64,000 bases of DNA from Metamycoplasma neophronis (GTDB lineage: Bacteria > Bacillota_I > Bacilli_A > Mycoplasmatales > Metamycoplasmataceae), in the NCBI RefSeq assembly GCF_006491995.1, contig NZ_VHHP01000004.1, forward strand, positions 28,583 through 92,582. The letters run 5' to 3'. The position numbers and the translations under genes are program-made. The notes beneath the pieces were generated by a model. It was not told where the DNA came from and did not search any database. It saw only the letters and a program-made list of their open reading frames with translations. Positions 45,001 through 56,464 of this stretch are shown piece by piece. How positions within the stretch are numbered: the stretch's first letter is position 1; each line of letters starts with the position of its first letter.

Positions 45001-45828
45001 ATGTTAGATTCTTTTGCTTGAAAAATTAAGCAAGAAATTATTCACCATAATTTAAAAAATAGTGACAAAAAGAATTTATTAAGTGGAATAATTGCAACAT
45101 CTAATTTTAATGATGAAGTTGCGACTTTTATTATCAATAATGAATTAGTTTTTTCATATATTACTAATTTATTGCGTTCTCTAAACGTAACTTATACAAA
45201 CCCTCGTAAAAATAGTTTTGCTATCGACCTAAAAACTTTTCATAATAATAATTTAAAAAAAGAACGTGATTTTTTCTCAGGCATTTTTTTAGCCAGCGGG
45301 TCAATAAGCGATCTTAGCACAACATCAAATCACTTAGAATTGAAATTTTATAATGAAAAAGCGGCACGAGACAATTTAGAAATTTTAATTAATCATAATT
45401 TATCTTTTAAATTGCTAAATCGTAATGGACGTTACTTTTTATACTGTAAAAAAATTGAGAATATATGCGATTTTTTAAAAGCAATTGAAGCAATTGATTC
45501 GTATTATGAATTCGAAGATTCTAAAATTGAAAGAGATTATTATAACAATATTAATCGCATTACTAACTTTGATTTTTATAATCAACAAAGAATTGCCGAT
45601 GCCAACATGACATTTATGCAAAATCTCGAATTCATTAAGACTAATAATTTAGAACATCTATTTAATCCGGATGAACTTTACTTTTTTGACCTTAAAATAG
45701 AAAACATTGACTCTAGTTTATCTGAGCTTTCAAGCATTTTAAAGTCAAAAAACATTGCCAAGTCAAGATCTTCGTTGAATCATTCACTAATTAAATTAAA
45801 AAAGATAGTATCAAAATACAAAAAATAA
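45001..45828 (+). CDS. whiA: DNA-binding protein WhiA
   Basis: A 275-residue protein with an N-terminal LAGLIDADG-like region and C-terminal helix-turn-helix typical of the WhiA/DUF199 family: FFSGIFLASGSISDLSTTSNHLELKF, the segment ERDYYNNINRITNFDFYN (in WhiA R...N...R..N.D..N), and IENIDSSLSELSSIL followed by SKNIAKSRSSLNHSLIKLKKIV. In Bacillus it affects division and chromosome segregation. SD is AGGAGG. Start ATG at 45001; TGA-Trp at about 45019. It ends with its own terminator. It is often placed among housekeeping genes, and no neighbour explains its role here. Confidence 0.92.
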
Positions 45829-45830
45829 TT

Positions 45831-45857
45831 AATACAGGCCAAAGTGCCTGTATTTTT
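45831..45857 (+). terminator. Terminator of whiA
   Basis: 9-bp stem AATACAGGC/GCCTGTATT with a 6-base loop and T run. Confidence 0.85.
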
Positions 45858-45861
45858 ATAT

Positions 45862-45885
45862 AAAAAAAGTCACGTTAAAGTGACT
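45862..45885 (-). terminator. Terminator of the Nudix gene
   Basis: 6-bp stem AGTCAC/GTGACT, overlapping the stop codon, followed by T7 on the minus strand. Confidence 0.75.
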
Positions 45886-46429
45886 ATTTATTATCTAAAT
45901 AAAACAATAATGGCAACGAAGCTAAGTTGTTATTATTTTCGCAAATTTTTTTAACTTCTTGTAAGCTCATTCAAACGTTTTTAGAGATTTTTTCCATCAA
46001 GCTTCCGTCAGTTTCTGGTTCAGTATTATTCATATTTGTGATATCAAAAATAAACCCATAAACTGTTTCATTCATTTGAGTTGTTGCAAAAAATTTAAAA
46101 GTATTAACCAAATTCTTCTCAGTAATTTTATATCCTGCTTCTTCAAAAACTTCGCGCAGAGCAACATTAAGCGGAGTTTCATTTTCTTCAAAAGAACCGG
46201 TTATTGGGCAAGGGAATAACTTATTTCAAGCTTGATTTTCTTCTAGTTGAATTAGAGGTTGAAAGCGGATTAAATAATCTTTGCTACCATCTGCATTTTT
46301 TCGATAGCATAAAGCGGCTATGCTATCCTTATTTCTTCTTTGGGCATAAATTATACCTTGTTCAGTTTCATAAACGTTTATTCTTGATGAACTAAAAAGT
46401 AATTTGTCTAAATTGGCTTGTTTTTTCAT
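45884..46429 (-). CDS. Nudix hydrolase
   Basis: A 181-residue protein with a perfect Nudix box: Gly78, Glu84, then REVFEEAGY at 92-100 (G-x5-E-x7-REVxEExGY), which binds Mg and cleaves nucleoside diphosphate linked to another group. A charged N-terminal part contains IAALCYRKNADGSKDYLIRF, like ADP-sugar pyrophosphatases, so ADP-ribose is the best guess for the substrate. TGA-Trp codons at about 46226 and 45977. Start ATG at 46429 without a strong SD. It stands alone, converging with whiA. Confidence 0.85.
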
Positions 46430-46556
46430 GTGTTTAATTATAGTTCAAATTAAGTATTTGTTTAGTGAATAATTTATTAAATTATTGATTGATTTTTCTT
46501 ATTTAAAAACATTTTTTATTATAATTCTTTTAAATTACTTAGAGGAGGCATTTAAT

Positions 46557-47741
46557 ATGGCTAAAATTTTAGTTATTAACGCCGGTTCAAGTTCAATTAA
46601 ATGAAATCTATTTTCAGATAAATTAGAAGTTGAAGCAAAAGGTGTTGCACAAAGAATTAAAATGGCTGAGGGTATTCTTTCATTAGATTACAACGGAAAG
46701 AAATCTGATACCATTACAGAATTACCAAGTTTTTTAGAAACTGTTAAAAAATTAGTAGCAATGTGAGAAGAAAATGGAATTATTAAAGATTTTGACGAAA
46801 TTGGACAAGTTGCATTCAGAATCGTTAATGGCGGTCCACATCTACAAAAAACTAGTGAAGTAACAGAAGAAAGTATTAAACATTTAGAAGAATCAATTGA
46901 TCTAGCGCCAGTTCACAACCCAGGTGCTATTGAAGCTATTAAAGCATTTAGAACTTTATTACCAAATGCAAAAATGACAATGCACTTTGACACTGCATTC
47001 CACAGAACATTACCAAAATTAGCTTACACATACCCAATTAACTACAGCGTAACCGAAGAATTAAACATTCGTAAATATGGTTTCCACGGATTAAACCACC
47101 ACTATATTGCATTAAAATCAGAAGAAATTTTAGGCAAAAAAGGTGTTAATGTAGTTAGCTTACACATTGGTAATGGTGCAAGTTTATGTGCTATTGAAAA
47201 CAGTCAATCAGTTGATACTTCAATGGGATTCACACCACTAGCCGGAGTGATGATGGGAACAAGATCGGGTGATGTTGACCCTTCAATTATTCCTTATATA
47301 ATGAAACACAAAAACATGAGCATTTCAGATGTTATGAAAATGTTAAACGAGCAATCAGGTATGTTGGGAGTTAGTCAATTCTCATCAGACTTAAGAGACA
47401 TTGGAAAAGCAAGATTAGAAAATCCACAAGCACAATTCGCTTTAGATTTATATATTCAAAGAATTGTTGATTATTTAATTACTTACTTAAACAGAATTCA
47501 AGGAAAAATTGACGCCATTGTATTTACAGCCGGTATTGGTGAAAACGATGAATATGTTCGTGAACAAGTTATTAAGAAAGTAAGATTAGTTAACTTAACA
47601 ATTGATGAAGCTGCAAATAAAAATCGTGACTTCAAAGATTACAAATTAATTTCAACTAAAGAAAGCGAAATCCCAGTATACGTAATTCGTGCTGAAGAAG
47701 AAATGTATATAGCAAAAGAAGCAAGCAAGTTTTTTAACTAG
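46557..47741 (+). CDS. ackA: Acetate kinase
   Basis: A 394-residue enzyme. ASKHA features: VINAGSSSIKW at the start, FRIVNGGPH where most family members read HRVVHGG, HFDTAFHRTLP with catalytic Asp, KYGFHGLNHHY, HIGNGASLCA (phosphate-binding), MGFTPLAGVMMGTRSGDVDP with catalytic Arg, and TAGIGEND. It makes ATP from acetyl-phosphate, a main energy reaction in fermenting mycoplasmas. pta is not adjacent. SD is AGGAGG, promoter TATAAT near 46518. It ends at an own terminator, 68 bases before the ABC genes. Confidence 0.96.
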
Positions 47742-47764
47742 CAATTAATTGCTTCTTTTTTTTA
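47740..47764 (+). terminator. Terminator of ackA
   Basis: AGCAATTAATTGCT palindrome starting inside the stop codon, followed by T-rich sequence (TCTTTTTTTT). Confidence 0.7.
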
Positions 47765-47808
47765 TTGGTGTAAAATTACAATATAGTTATTATAAAGGAG
47801 GTATATAA

Positions 47809-49635
47809 GTGTTTAGACTATATAAATATTTAGGCGCCAAATTTAAAACTTTATCTTGACTAGCGGTAATTTTAACCTTGATTCAAGTTGGAGCTTTTTT
47901 GGTAGTCCCGATTTTCATCGGTCAAATGAACGGTTTAATTGCGCAACAAACCTATTTAAAAGCGCATAATATTCCGGATGTTTTCGAAAGCACTGGACAA
48001 ATTCTAAGAGTTCACTTTAGTTATCCAAGTGTTGGCGAAGCATTAAAATGAATGGGTATATTTTTCACAATATTCCTAATTATCGGAACAATATCAAGTG
48101 TGCTTTCATCATTATTGGCATCATATGTTAATACAGCAGGTGCACGCCAAATTCGTTCATATTTATGAAAACACCTAGGTGAACTTTCAGAAAAAGATAT
48201 TGAAGCATTTTCACATGCAAAAATCTTAACTAGATTCACCATTGACATTAACAGAATTCAAGTTGGTTTAATGTCATTATTAAGAACCATGATCATTGGC
48301 CCATTAAATTTAGTATTTGGTATTGTTTTTTCATTATTAACAGACTTAAAATTATCAATCGTTTTAGGTGTATTAATTCCCGTGCTTGCAATTACAATTA
48401 TTACATCAGGATTCGTGATTGCACCTTTATTCAAAAAAGAACAAAAACTATATGATTCTATTAACAATGAAAGCCAAGAAAATATTTTGGGAGCAAAAGT
48501 TATTAAATCTTATAATCTTGAAATGCTAGAAGCTGAAAAATTTGAAAACGTTAATTTAAATTGAAGAAAAGTTTCTAGAAAATCATGATTATCATACAAC
48601 GCAACATTCAACTCTATTGGGTTATTTGCCAATTTGGCGGTCGCATTAATTTTATATGTTGTAGGAATCAATTCAGTTGGTATTAAAGATCCTGAACAAT
48701 TTAAAAACACAATTACAAACGCAACAACATTTATTAACTATGTTACATATATAACTGTCGGTGTGGTTATGTCATCATTTGTTATATTCAATATTTTTAG
48801 AGCAAACGTATCTTCGAAAAGAATTTTAGAAATCTTAGATAAACAACCTGATATCAAATATGTTGTATCAGATAAAAAAGTTACTGAAGGAAAAATAAGT
48901 TTTGAAAATGTTACTTTCAGATATTATGAAAATTCAGAAAAGAATGTTTTAGAAGACATTTCGTTTACAATAAATCCAGGCGAAATTTTGGGAATAATTG
49001 GACCAACCGGTTCTGGAAAAAGTACGATTGCCAAATTAATTAATTTAGATTTCAAAAGCCAATATGGATTAATCAAAATTGATAATAATGACATTCGCGA
49101 AATTGATACCACATCATTAAGACAAAATATTTCACACGTATATCAAAAACCTGCACTACTTAGCGGAACAATAAAAACTAATTTATTATTTGCTAAACCA
49201 GATGCAAGTGAAGAAGAAATAATTCAAGCAACAAAAAATGCTTGTGCATATGAATATATAAACAGATTTAAAGAAAAATTTGAACACCATGTAGAACAAA
49301 AAGGGGCAAACTTGTCTGGTGGTCAAAAACAAAGACTTTCAATTGCTCAAGGAATTATTAGACGTCCTAAGATTTTAATTTTAGATGACTCAACTTCGGC
49401 ATTAGATGCTAAAACTGAAGCTCAAGTAAGATCTAATATTCGTCAAGAGTTTGCGAAAGACAAAATAACAACAGTTATTATTGCTCAAAAAATCTCTTCA
49501 ATCATTGATGCTGACCAAATTTTAGTTATGGAAAAAGGTAAAATTATTGGTCGTGGAACTCATGAAGAATTAATGAAAACAAACGATTTCTATCGTGAAA
49601 TTGCTACCTTGCAATTAGGAGGTGACAATGTATAA
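47809..49635 (+). CDS. ABC exporter half-transporter with degenerate catalytic site
   Basis: A 608-residue protein from a GTG start with SD AAGGAGG. Six membrane segments (about 20-310) followed by an ATPase: Walker A GPTGSGKST, signature LSGGQKQR, Walker B ILILDDSTSALD, where the catalytic Glu is Asp, and the switch residue is Gln in IIAQKIS rather than His. This is typical of the inactive half of heterodimeric exporters such as LmrC/TM287. It overlaps its partner by eight bases. Known homologues in M. genitalium are MG014/MG015. Substrate unknown; multidrug or lipid export is a family-based guess. Confidence 0.94.
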
Positions 49636-51493
49636 TCTTGACCCTCTAAAATCTGATAAAAAAGTTAAAGAAATGAATGCATTAGAACGTAAAGCATTTT
49701 TCAAAAAACAAAAGGCCATTAAAAGTGATAGTTTCAAAAAACTAATTAAGTATTTAAATTATCGTCGTGGTATTGTTTTTGCAATCATTTTAACCACATT
49801 CATCTCGGCCATGTTAGGAGCATTTGGTGTTTATTTAATGGGTTATATTATGAACCATTATTTTGTGCCAAGTTTTCTAACTCAAAATTATGATGCTGGT
49901 ATATTCGCCGGAGCAATCGCAGGGCTTATTGCAACTTACGTGCTTGTGCAAATATTCTCATATTTATCAAATGATTTATCTGTAAGAGCTGGAGTGCTGA
50001 CCGCTGCGGTAATGAGAAATGACGCTTATAAAGCAATTATGAAAATGCCAATTTCATTTTTCGATAGCGTTAATAGCGGTGAGTTAATGTCTATTTTAAC
50101 TAATGACATTGACAACATCTCAAATGGTTTAAGTGGTTCATTAAACGCCATAATATCAACAATATTTACCGTTTTAACATCACTTGGATTCATGTTATAT
50201 TACTCAGTATATCTAACATTAATAGTTATTGCTTTATTACCTATTTTCTTCGGTTTTGCTTTCATTATGATGAAAAAAGCAATCCCACAATATGCTAAAA
50301 CACAAAAAAGAATTGCCACATTGAACGGATACATCGAAGAGCATTTGGCAGCCCATCATATTATCAAATCATATGATAGAAATAATATGATCAATGACCA
50401 ATTCGAAATCAGAAACAAAAAATTATTCAAATCAACATATAAGGCAAGTATTTACTCAGGAGTTATTTGACCATATGCCAATGCTGTTACCAACATTTTG
50501 CAATTAATTGTATTGGCAATTGCATCAGGTTTTGCGCTAGCAGGAATCGGTACGGGTTCAAATTCAGTATTTGATGCTGGGGTAATTGCTTCATTTATTA
50601 TGTATATTAGAATAATGTCTAACCAAATCGTTAGAACATTTGAAAACTTAGCCGCAATTCAAACTGCTTCTGTTTCAGCTTCAAGGGCTTTTGCTGTTAT
50701 TAATTTAAAACCTGAAATCAATGAAGAGATATTAGGACAAATTGATAATGTAAAAGGTAATGTTGAATTTAAAGATGTTTCTTTCTCATATGATAAAAAT
50801 AGTGACAAACTTCAATTAAAAAATGCAAGCTTTAAGGCTAAAAAAGGTGAAGTATTCGCTATCGTTGGACCAACTGGTGCCGGTAAAACAACTATTATTA
50901 ATTTATTAAGTAAATTCTATTTACCAAATTCAGGCGAAATACTGATTGATGGACACAAATCATCAGAGATTAACGAACACAGTTGAAGAAATCAAATGTC
51001 AATTGTGCTTCAAGATACATTTTTATTCAAAACCACAATTATGGAAAACTTAAAATATGCAAACTCTGAAGCAACCGAAGAAGAAATTATGAAAGCTGCT
51101 AAAATTAGTAATGCCGCAGACTTCATTGAGCAATTACGGGACGGATATAACACTGTTGTCGAGGAAGGCGGAAGCAACTTTTCACAAGGTGAAAGACAAT
51201 TATTAGCAATCACTAGAGCTATTATTGCTAATAAGAATATTTTAATATTAGATGAAGCTACTTCAAATGTTGACACCATGACTGAAAAGAAAATTCAAGA
51301 TGCAATGATGAATTTAATGAAAGGTAAAACTTCATTCGTTATTGCCCACAGACTTTCAACTATCGTTAACGCTGATCAAATATTGGTTATCAAAGACGGT
51401 GAAATTATTGAAAGAGGAAATCATAAAGAACTGCTTGCACAAGGCGGTTTCTATGAAAAATTATATCATTCTTCATTTTATGAAGATGCATAG
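49628..51493 (+). CDS. ABC exporter half-transporter, active partner
   Basis: A 621-residue protein starting at ATG 49628 (SD AGGAGGTG within the previous gene; the in-frame GTG at 49622 is rejected because it overlaps the SD). After a charged N-terminus, six membrane segments (about 45-320), then the ATPase with GPTGAGKTT, signature FSQGERQ, Walker [13 protein letters not shown] and switch His in IAHRLST, all intact. Together with the gene at 47809 it gives a heterodimer with one active and one degenerate ATP site. TGA-Trp at about 50470 and 50984. Confidence 0.94.
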
Positions 51494-51496
51494 CAT

Positions 51497-51522
51497 AATG
51501 CAGGTCATTCCTGCATTTTTAT
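51497..51522 (+). terminator. Terminator of the ABC exporter operon
   Basis: 8-bp stem AATGCAGG/CCTGCATT, 5-base loop, T5. Confidence 0.85.
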
Positions 51523-51598
51523 TTAAATGATTTACAAAGGTTTAATTTAGTAGTAAAATTCCATATTGCAAAATAAAAAAGTAGAAAGAAATGTATAT

Positions 51599-53224
51599 AT
51601 GGTATCACACCCAAAATATAGTGAAAAAAACGTTTTAAGTAAGACTCGTATCGATGTCAAAAAACACAACAAAAAACCCAAAAAAGATGATTCGAATAAA
51701 GTTGACATTAATCCTTATAAAGTTAACTTTTTTAATGTATTTATTAAATTCCCTAAAAAGTGTGTAATGGTTTTAATTTCAGCTATTTTATATAACGTTG
51801 CTGTGGTTGTTTTTTTAACTAAAGCAGCTACAATCGCAACCGGTTTATCAGCTGTAGTTCAAGCTATTACATACCCAGTTTTATTATTATCACCTTATTT
51901 TGCTTATTTATATTTATTGATTAACTTGCCCTTGATAATCGGATTTTGAAAAAAGAATTCGCGCTTGTTTATGATATTGACGACATATTGAATGATTTTT
52001 CAAGTCATTTTACAGTCATTTTTTTTAATACCTGAAGCAAAAGCCGCAATACACCAAATTTCAATTTATTACATCAACTGATCAAGTAATGCAAAATATA
52101 GTTCTTTAGTTCCATGAGACGCTTATGGACAATACGGACCAGCATTACTAAATGCGACCTCAATTTCCGTTTCTCAGGCTAACTATGATGTTGTTAAAGC
52201 CGCCGCTCAAACGCTAAAACCTTATATTGATGCTAACGGAGCTAATTTAAGCGCTACATTTAAAAATAATATTGATATGATCACGGCCAGCGATTCATTT
52301 AATAACTTAATTAAAAATAACAATATCACGACACCAATAATTATTTCAATGTCAGATTTTCTAAAGGCTTCATATTTAACCGGCTTATTCAATAAAAGCG
52401 AGTTCATAAATTATTTAAATTTTGATTGAAATATTTCTAACCCGGCTTCTTGAGAATTACCAGCCAAAGAATATTTAGAAAACTACACAGCAGCTGATGT
52501 TGCTAAATTAAATTATTTCCAAAAAATTCTTTATGACAAAAATAATCATTCAATGAATTTGGCAAATCTAATGAAGTTAGATATGGAAAAAATATATGCT
52601 AACTATGGCCAAGGATTTTCGAACCCAACTTGACCAATTATTGTTTACACAGTAATCGCTGGTGTTATGGCAGGATGTGCTTCAGGATTGGCTTGAAAAA
52701 ATAGCGCAAGTGCTGCCGGTTCGGACGTTATTGTTTATTACATTTCAAGAATGAAACAAAAAAGTGTTGGTAAAACATCAACATATGTATCATTTTTCTT
52801 CTGTGGTGTATCGATCTTAGTTATTGCGGTTTTAGAAGGAATTGGATTAGCACAAGGAAAACCGCTTAATGTCGGAGCTCTCATTTTGAGAATTTTATCT
52901 TCAATCGGATACATATTCTTATACACGGCTTTTATTGAATTGATTTATCCTAAATACAAAAAAATCAAAATTGAAATTCACACTAAAGAACCAGACAAAA
53001 TTATTAGTAGATTTAAAGAAATCAATTATTGACATGGTTTCAACATTGAAACAGTGACCGGCGGATTCACTAACACGACAACGATTAAGATTGAAACTTA
53101 TACGCTATTTTTAGAATTTAATCAAATTAAAAAAGAAGTATTGAGTGTTGATCCGAATGCGTGAATTACTGTTTTACAGGTTAAAAACGTCGTTGGAAAA
53201 TTTGATACTTCAAGAATAGATTAA
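51599..53224 (+). CDS. YitT-family membrane protein with large insertion
   Basis: A 541-residue protein. The N-terminal half has YitT-like helices (VVFLTKAATIATGLSAVVQAI, then PYFAYLYLLINLPLIIGF). A predicted exposed segment of about 200 residues (about 175-340), rich in Asn, Ala and TGA-coded Trp, interrupts the family pattern. Typical YitT helices then resume (IIVYTVIAGVMAGCASGLA, SDVIVYYISRMKQKSVGK, ILRILSSIGYIFLYTAFIELI) and a C-terminal DUF2179-like domain (about 460-541) ends the protein. The start ATG 51599 has AGAAAG upstream. Function unknown in all species. The insertion is the odd feature. Confidence 0.85.
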
Positions 53225-53235
53225 TAGATTTAATT

Positions 53236-53271
53236 CAACATAAGAGTTTCTGAACTCTTGTGTTGTTTTTT
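53236..53271 (+). terminator. Terminator of the YitT-family gene
   Basis: 13-bp stem (53236-53248 with 53253-53265, one wobble), TCTG loop, T6. Confidence 0.9.
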
Positions 53272-53322
53272 AATTGAAAACAAGTACTTTCTCATTTTTT
53301 ACCAAAAATGCAAAGTTTAAAA

Positions 53323-53328
53323 TATAAT
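53323..53328 (+). promoter_or_regulatory. -10 box of lepA, near-leaderless mRNA
   Basis: TATAAT ending 11 bases before the lepA ATG, with no SD between. The predicted leader is about 5 bases. Confidence 0.55.
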
Positions 53329-53339
53329 TTTTAAGAATT

Positions 53340-55142
53340 ATGACAAACGATAAAATTAGAAATTTTGCAATTATTGCACACATTGATCATGGTAAAAGTA
53401 CATTAGCAGATCGTATTTTGGAATTCACTAATACGATCACTGCCCGTGAAGCTAAACCGCAAATTTTAGACTCAATGGACTTGGAACAAGAACGTGGAAT
53501 CACAATTAAATTAAATGCTATTCAAATCAAATATAAAGATTATGTATTTCATTTAATTGATACGCCCGGACATGTTGACTTTACTTATGAAGTTTCACGT
53601 AGTTTGGCCGCATGTGAAGGAGCCTTGTTATTAGTTGACGCTACACAAGGAATTCAAGCTCAAACATTGGCCAATGTTTATTTAGCTATTGAAAATAATT
53701 TAGAAATAGTTCCAATTATCAATAAAGTCGATTTACTAAGTGCTGACCCAGATCGTGTTAAAAAAGAAATTGAAGACATCATTGGCATCGACGCTTCTGA
53801 TGCAATTTTGATATCAGCGAAAACTGGTTTAAACATTGATCAGGTAATTGATGCTATCATTGAAAAAATTCCTGCCCCAAAAGAAGCAGACACAACAAAA
53901 CCGCTTGAAGGTTTAATTTTTGATAGTTATTTTGATAATTATCGTGGCGTTGTCATTTATACAAGAATTTTCAATGGTGAAGTAAAGGTTGGCGATGATA
54001 TTTATTTCATGCAAACTAAGAAACGCTATACCGTTACCGAATTAGGTGTTAAAAATCCTAATGAAATTAAAAAGGATAAACTATCAGCCGGTGAAGTAGG
54101 TTGAATCGCTGCATCAATTCGTGATGTGAAAGATGTTGCGGTTGGAGATACTATTACTAATCCCCATAATCCAGTAGCCTTCCCATTACCTGGTTATAAA
54201 AAATTAAAACCGGTTGTTTATACTGGTTTTTATCCAGTTGATACTCGTGATTACAATGACTTAAAAGATGCTTTGGAAAAAATTAGTTTATCTGATTCTT
54301 CAATTGTTTGAGAACCCGAAACTTCTAAAGCATTAGGATTTGGTTTTAGAATTGGCTTTCTTGGTTTATTGCACATGGATGTGTTGCAAGAAAGATTGGA
54401 ACGTGAATTTAATTTAGATATTATCGCAACAGCGCCATCGGTTGAATTTGTTATTACATTAACTAACGGCGATGTCCAATATATTACTAACCCTTCGCTG
54501 TTTCCTGACCGTAGCACAATTAAGATGATTGAAGAACCTTACATTCGGGCAAACATTATGTTAACCGAAGAATATCTAGGCTCAATTATGGAACTATGCC
54601 AATCTAAGCGCGGAAAATATGTTGACATTGAATATCTAGATGATACACGGAGAAGATTAATTTATGAACTGCCTTTAAACGAAACCATTTTTGATTTCTT
54701 CGATCTAATGAAAAGTTATTCGAAAGGTTATGCATCATTTGACTATGACTACATCGGATTACGTGAAAGTGATTTAGTAAAAGTAGATATCTTATTAAAT
54801 GGAGAAAAGATAGATGCATTATCAATGATCGTTCACCGCGATTCGGCTTATAACAAAAGTCGTGAATTAACCGAAAAATTAAAAGAAGTTGTACCTAGAC
54901 AAAACTTTGAAATTCCAGTTCAAGCCGCAATCGGTGCTAAAATAATAGCAAGAGAAACTATTAAAGCTTACCGTAAAGATGTTACCGCAAAATTATATGG
55001 TGGAGACGTAACAAGACGTCAAAAACTATTAAACAAACAAAAAGCTGGTAAAAAACGGATGAAACAAATTGGAACTGTAGAAGTTCCTCAAGAAGCCTTT
55101 TTAGCAATCTTAAAAACCGATACATCAAAAAAGGATAAGTAA
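53340..55142 (+). CDS. lepA: Elongation factor 4 (LepA)
   Basis: A 600-residue translational GTPase. [14 protein letters not shown] is G1, the switch I segment ends in QERGITIK, G3 DTPGHVDF and G4 NKVD. The LepA-specific C-terminal domain is present, with [23 protein letters not shown] at the end. [23 protein letters not shown] is the domain IV/V junction. It back-translocates or rescues stalled ribosomes and affects 30S assembly. Only three TGA-Trp codons (about 54102, 54309). It is followed one base later by the membrane protein gene at 55144. Confidence 0.97.
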
Positions 55143-55143
55143 A

Positions 55144-56028
55144 ATGGGAATTAAGCCAATTTTAACTGGTGAAGATACAAAACAACTCAACATACCAACT
55201 GCGACTTTTTCAAGTCACGTATATGAACAAACTATGGAAACAAAAACCTTTGGCGCTAAAAATAAAATATTTGACCCTAAAGGTATTATTCCAAATGGAA
55301 TTTATTCAGTTTTTCGTCAAGAAATAAACATTAAAAAAATAATGCTTTCTATTGATGCGATTATTTTCTTTATTGCTTTAATTACTTCATTAATATTTGG
55401 TTTTGCTCCAGGGCTATTTAATAAAACAGAAAATTATCATACCCCTTGAGGTTGGTATATTGTTCCAGTGTTTTTGATGGTTCTAACTTTATCAAATTTT
55501 ATTTTTGAATCAATTGAATTGACTGGTATTAAAAGGAACATTGCGGTTTATCGCGAAAGCATTAAAGCTGGATCTTCATCTACGCCGCCCTTTATATCGC
55601 TTTTGTATCGTAAATTAATGTTAAAACAAGTTTATCGTACCTGAATCGTTGTTGCAATTATTTTTTATGTTGGTTTATTTACCTTAGCATTTTGAGGGTT
55701 GCAAGATAAAAAGTGAGGAAAATTAGATTTTAATAAGTGAATTCACAATTCATTTCCTAACCCAAATATCGTAGTTTATGTACTTTGTGGTATAATGGGT
55801 TTAGTTCTTATTTTGTTTATAATAAACACAATTTTTAGAAAAAAGAGAATGGTGGACATTCAATCATTTTTTGGCAATGAAGTTATGAACTATAGCGAAC
55901 TAGCTGAAAAAAGGTCTAAAGCACATCACAAATGCGCAAAAATATTTTTCTTAAGTATTTTAGTAATATTAGTGCTTCCATTTATTCTATATATAATTTT
56001 GAAAAAAACAGTATTGAAAGGAAAATAA
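55144..56028 (+). CDS. Unrecognised four-helix membrane protein downstream of lepA
   Basis: A 294-residue protein starting one base after the lepA stop. A cytosolic N-terminus of about 55 residues is followed by hydrophobic segments at about 62-86, 100-117, 170-190 and 212-235, a charged stretch with MVDIQSFFGNEVMNYSELAEKR, and a C-terminal helix LSILVILVLPFILYIIL. Six TGA-Trp codons. It is probably co-transcribed with lepA and with the YneF-like gene after it (2-base gap). I do not recognise the family; it may be a mollicute-specific conserved membrane protein. Confidence 0.82.
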
Positions 56029-56030
56029 TT

Positions 56031-56255
56031 ATGGAAGGTTGAGCAATAGCATTATTAGTTATATTACCAATCTTGTTCGGTGCGCTTGGAGCTTTCTTAG
56101 GTGTTTTCATCACCCAAAAGAAATTCAAAAAACAATTGAAAGAAAACCCACCTGTAACCGAAAAAATGATTAGAGTTATGTTCCAACAAATGGGACGTAA
56201 AGCTTCAGAAGCGCAAATCAAACAAGTAATGCGTGCAATGAAAAATGCAAAATAG
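56031..56255 (+). CDS. UPF0154/YneF family small membrane protein
   Basis: A 74-residue protein with an N-terminal helix (AIALLVILPILFGALGAFLGVFI) and the family tail LKENPPVTEKMIRVMFQQMG followed by RKASEAQIKQVMRAM, which matches YneF/UPF0154. The function is unknown throughout bacteria. SD GAAAGG. The TGA at the fourth codon is Trp, so a later start (56073) would remove the helix. It is the third gene of the lepA unit; its stop codon lies inside the terminator stem. Confidence 0.92.
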
Positions 56256-56275
56256 CCACCGCGGCTATTTTTTTT
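56250..56275 (+). terminator. Terminator of the lepA unit
   Basis: 8-bp stem AAATAGCC/GGCTATTT, 5-base loop, T run; overlaps the stop codon of the YneF-like gene. Confidence 0.85.
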
Positions 56276-56350
56276 ATTTGTTTGATAATCTTAGATTTAA
56301 TGTTCTTATTGTAAAATTAAAATAGTAAATTATTTTTTATAAAATAAAAA

Positions 56351-56425
56351 TGGCGATCATGGCAGGAGTTGAACCTGTGACCCTAAGCTTAGGAGGCTTA
56401 TGCTCTTCCACTGAGCTACATGACC
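56351..56425 (-). tRNA. tRNA-Arg (anticodon CCU)
   Basis: 75 nt on the minus strand with encoded CCA. Acceptor GGTCATG pairs with CATGATC (one G-U); D arm GCTC/GAGC; anticodon loop CTCCTAA gives CCU; anticodon stem TAAGC/GCTTA. T stem has one A-C mismatch at its base. A lone tRNA between plus-strand genes, with a weak minus-strand -10 (TATAAA) just upstream. Confidence 0.93.
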
Positions 56426-56464
56426 GTTATTTATAAATTATTTTACATCACCAAGGAGAAAGAT

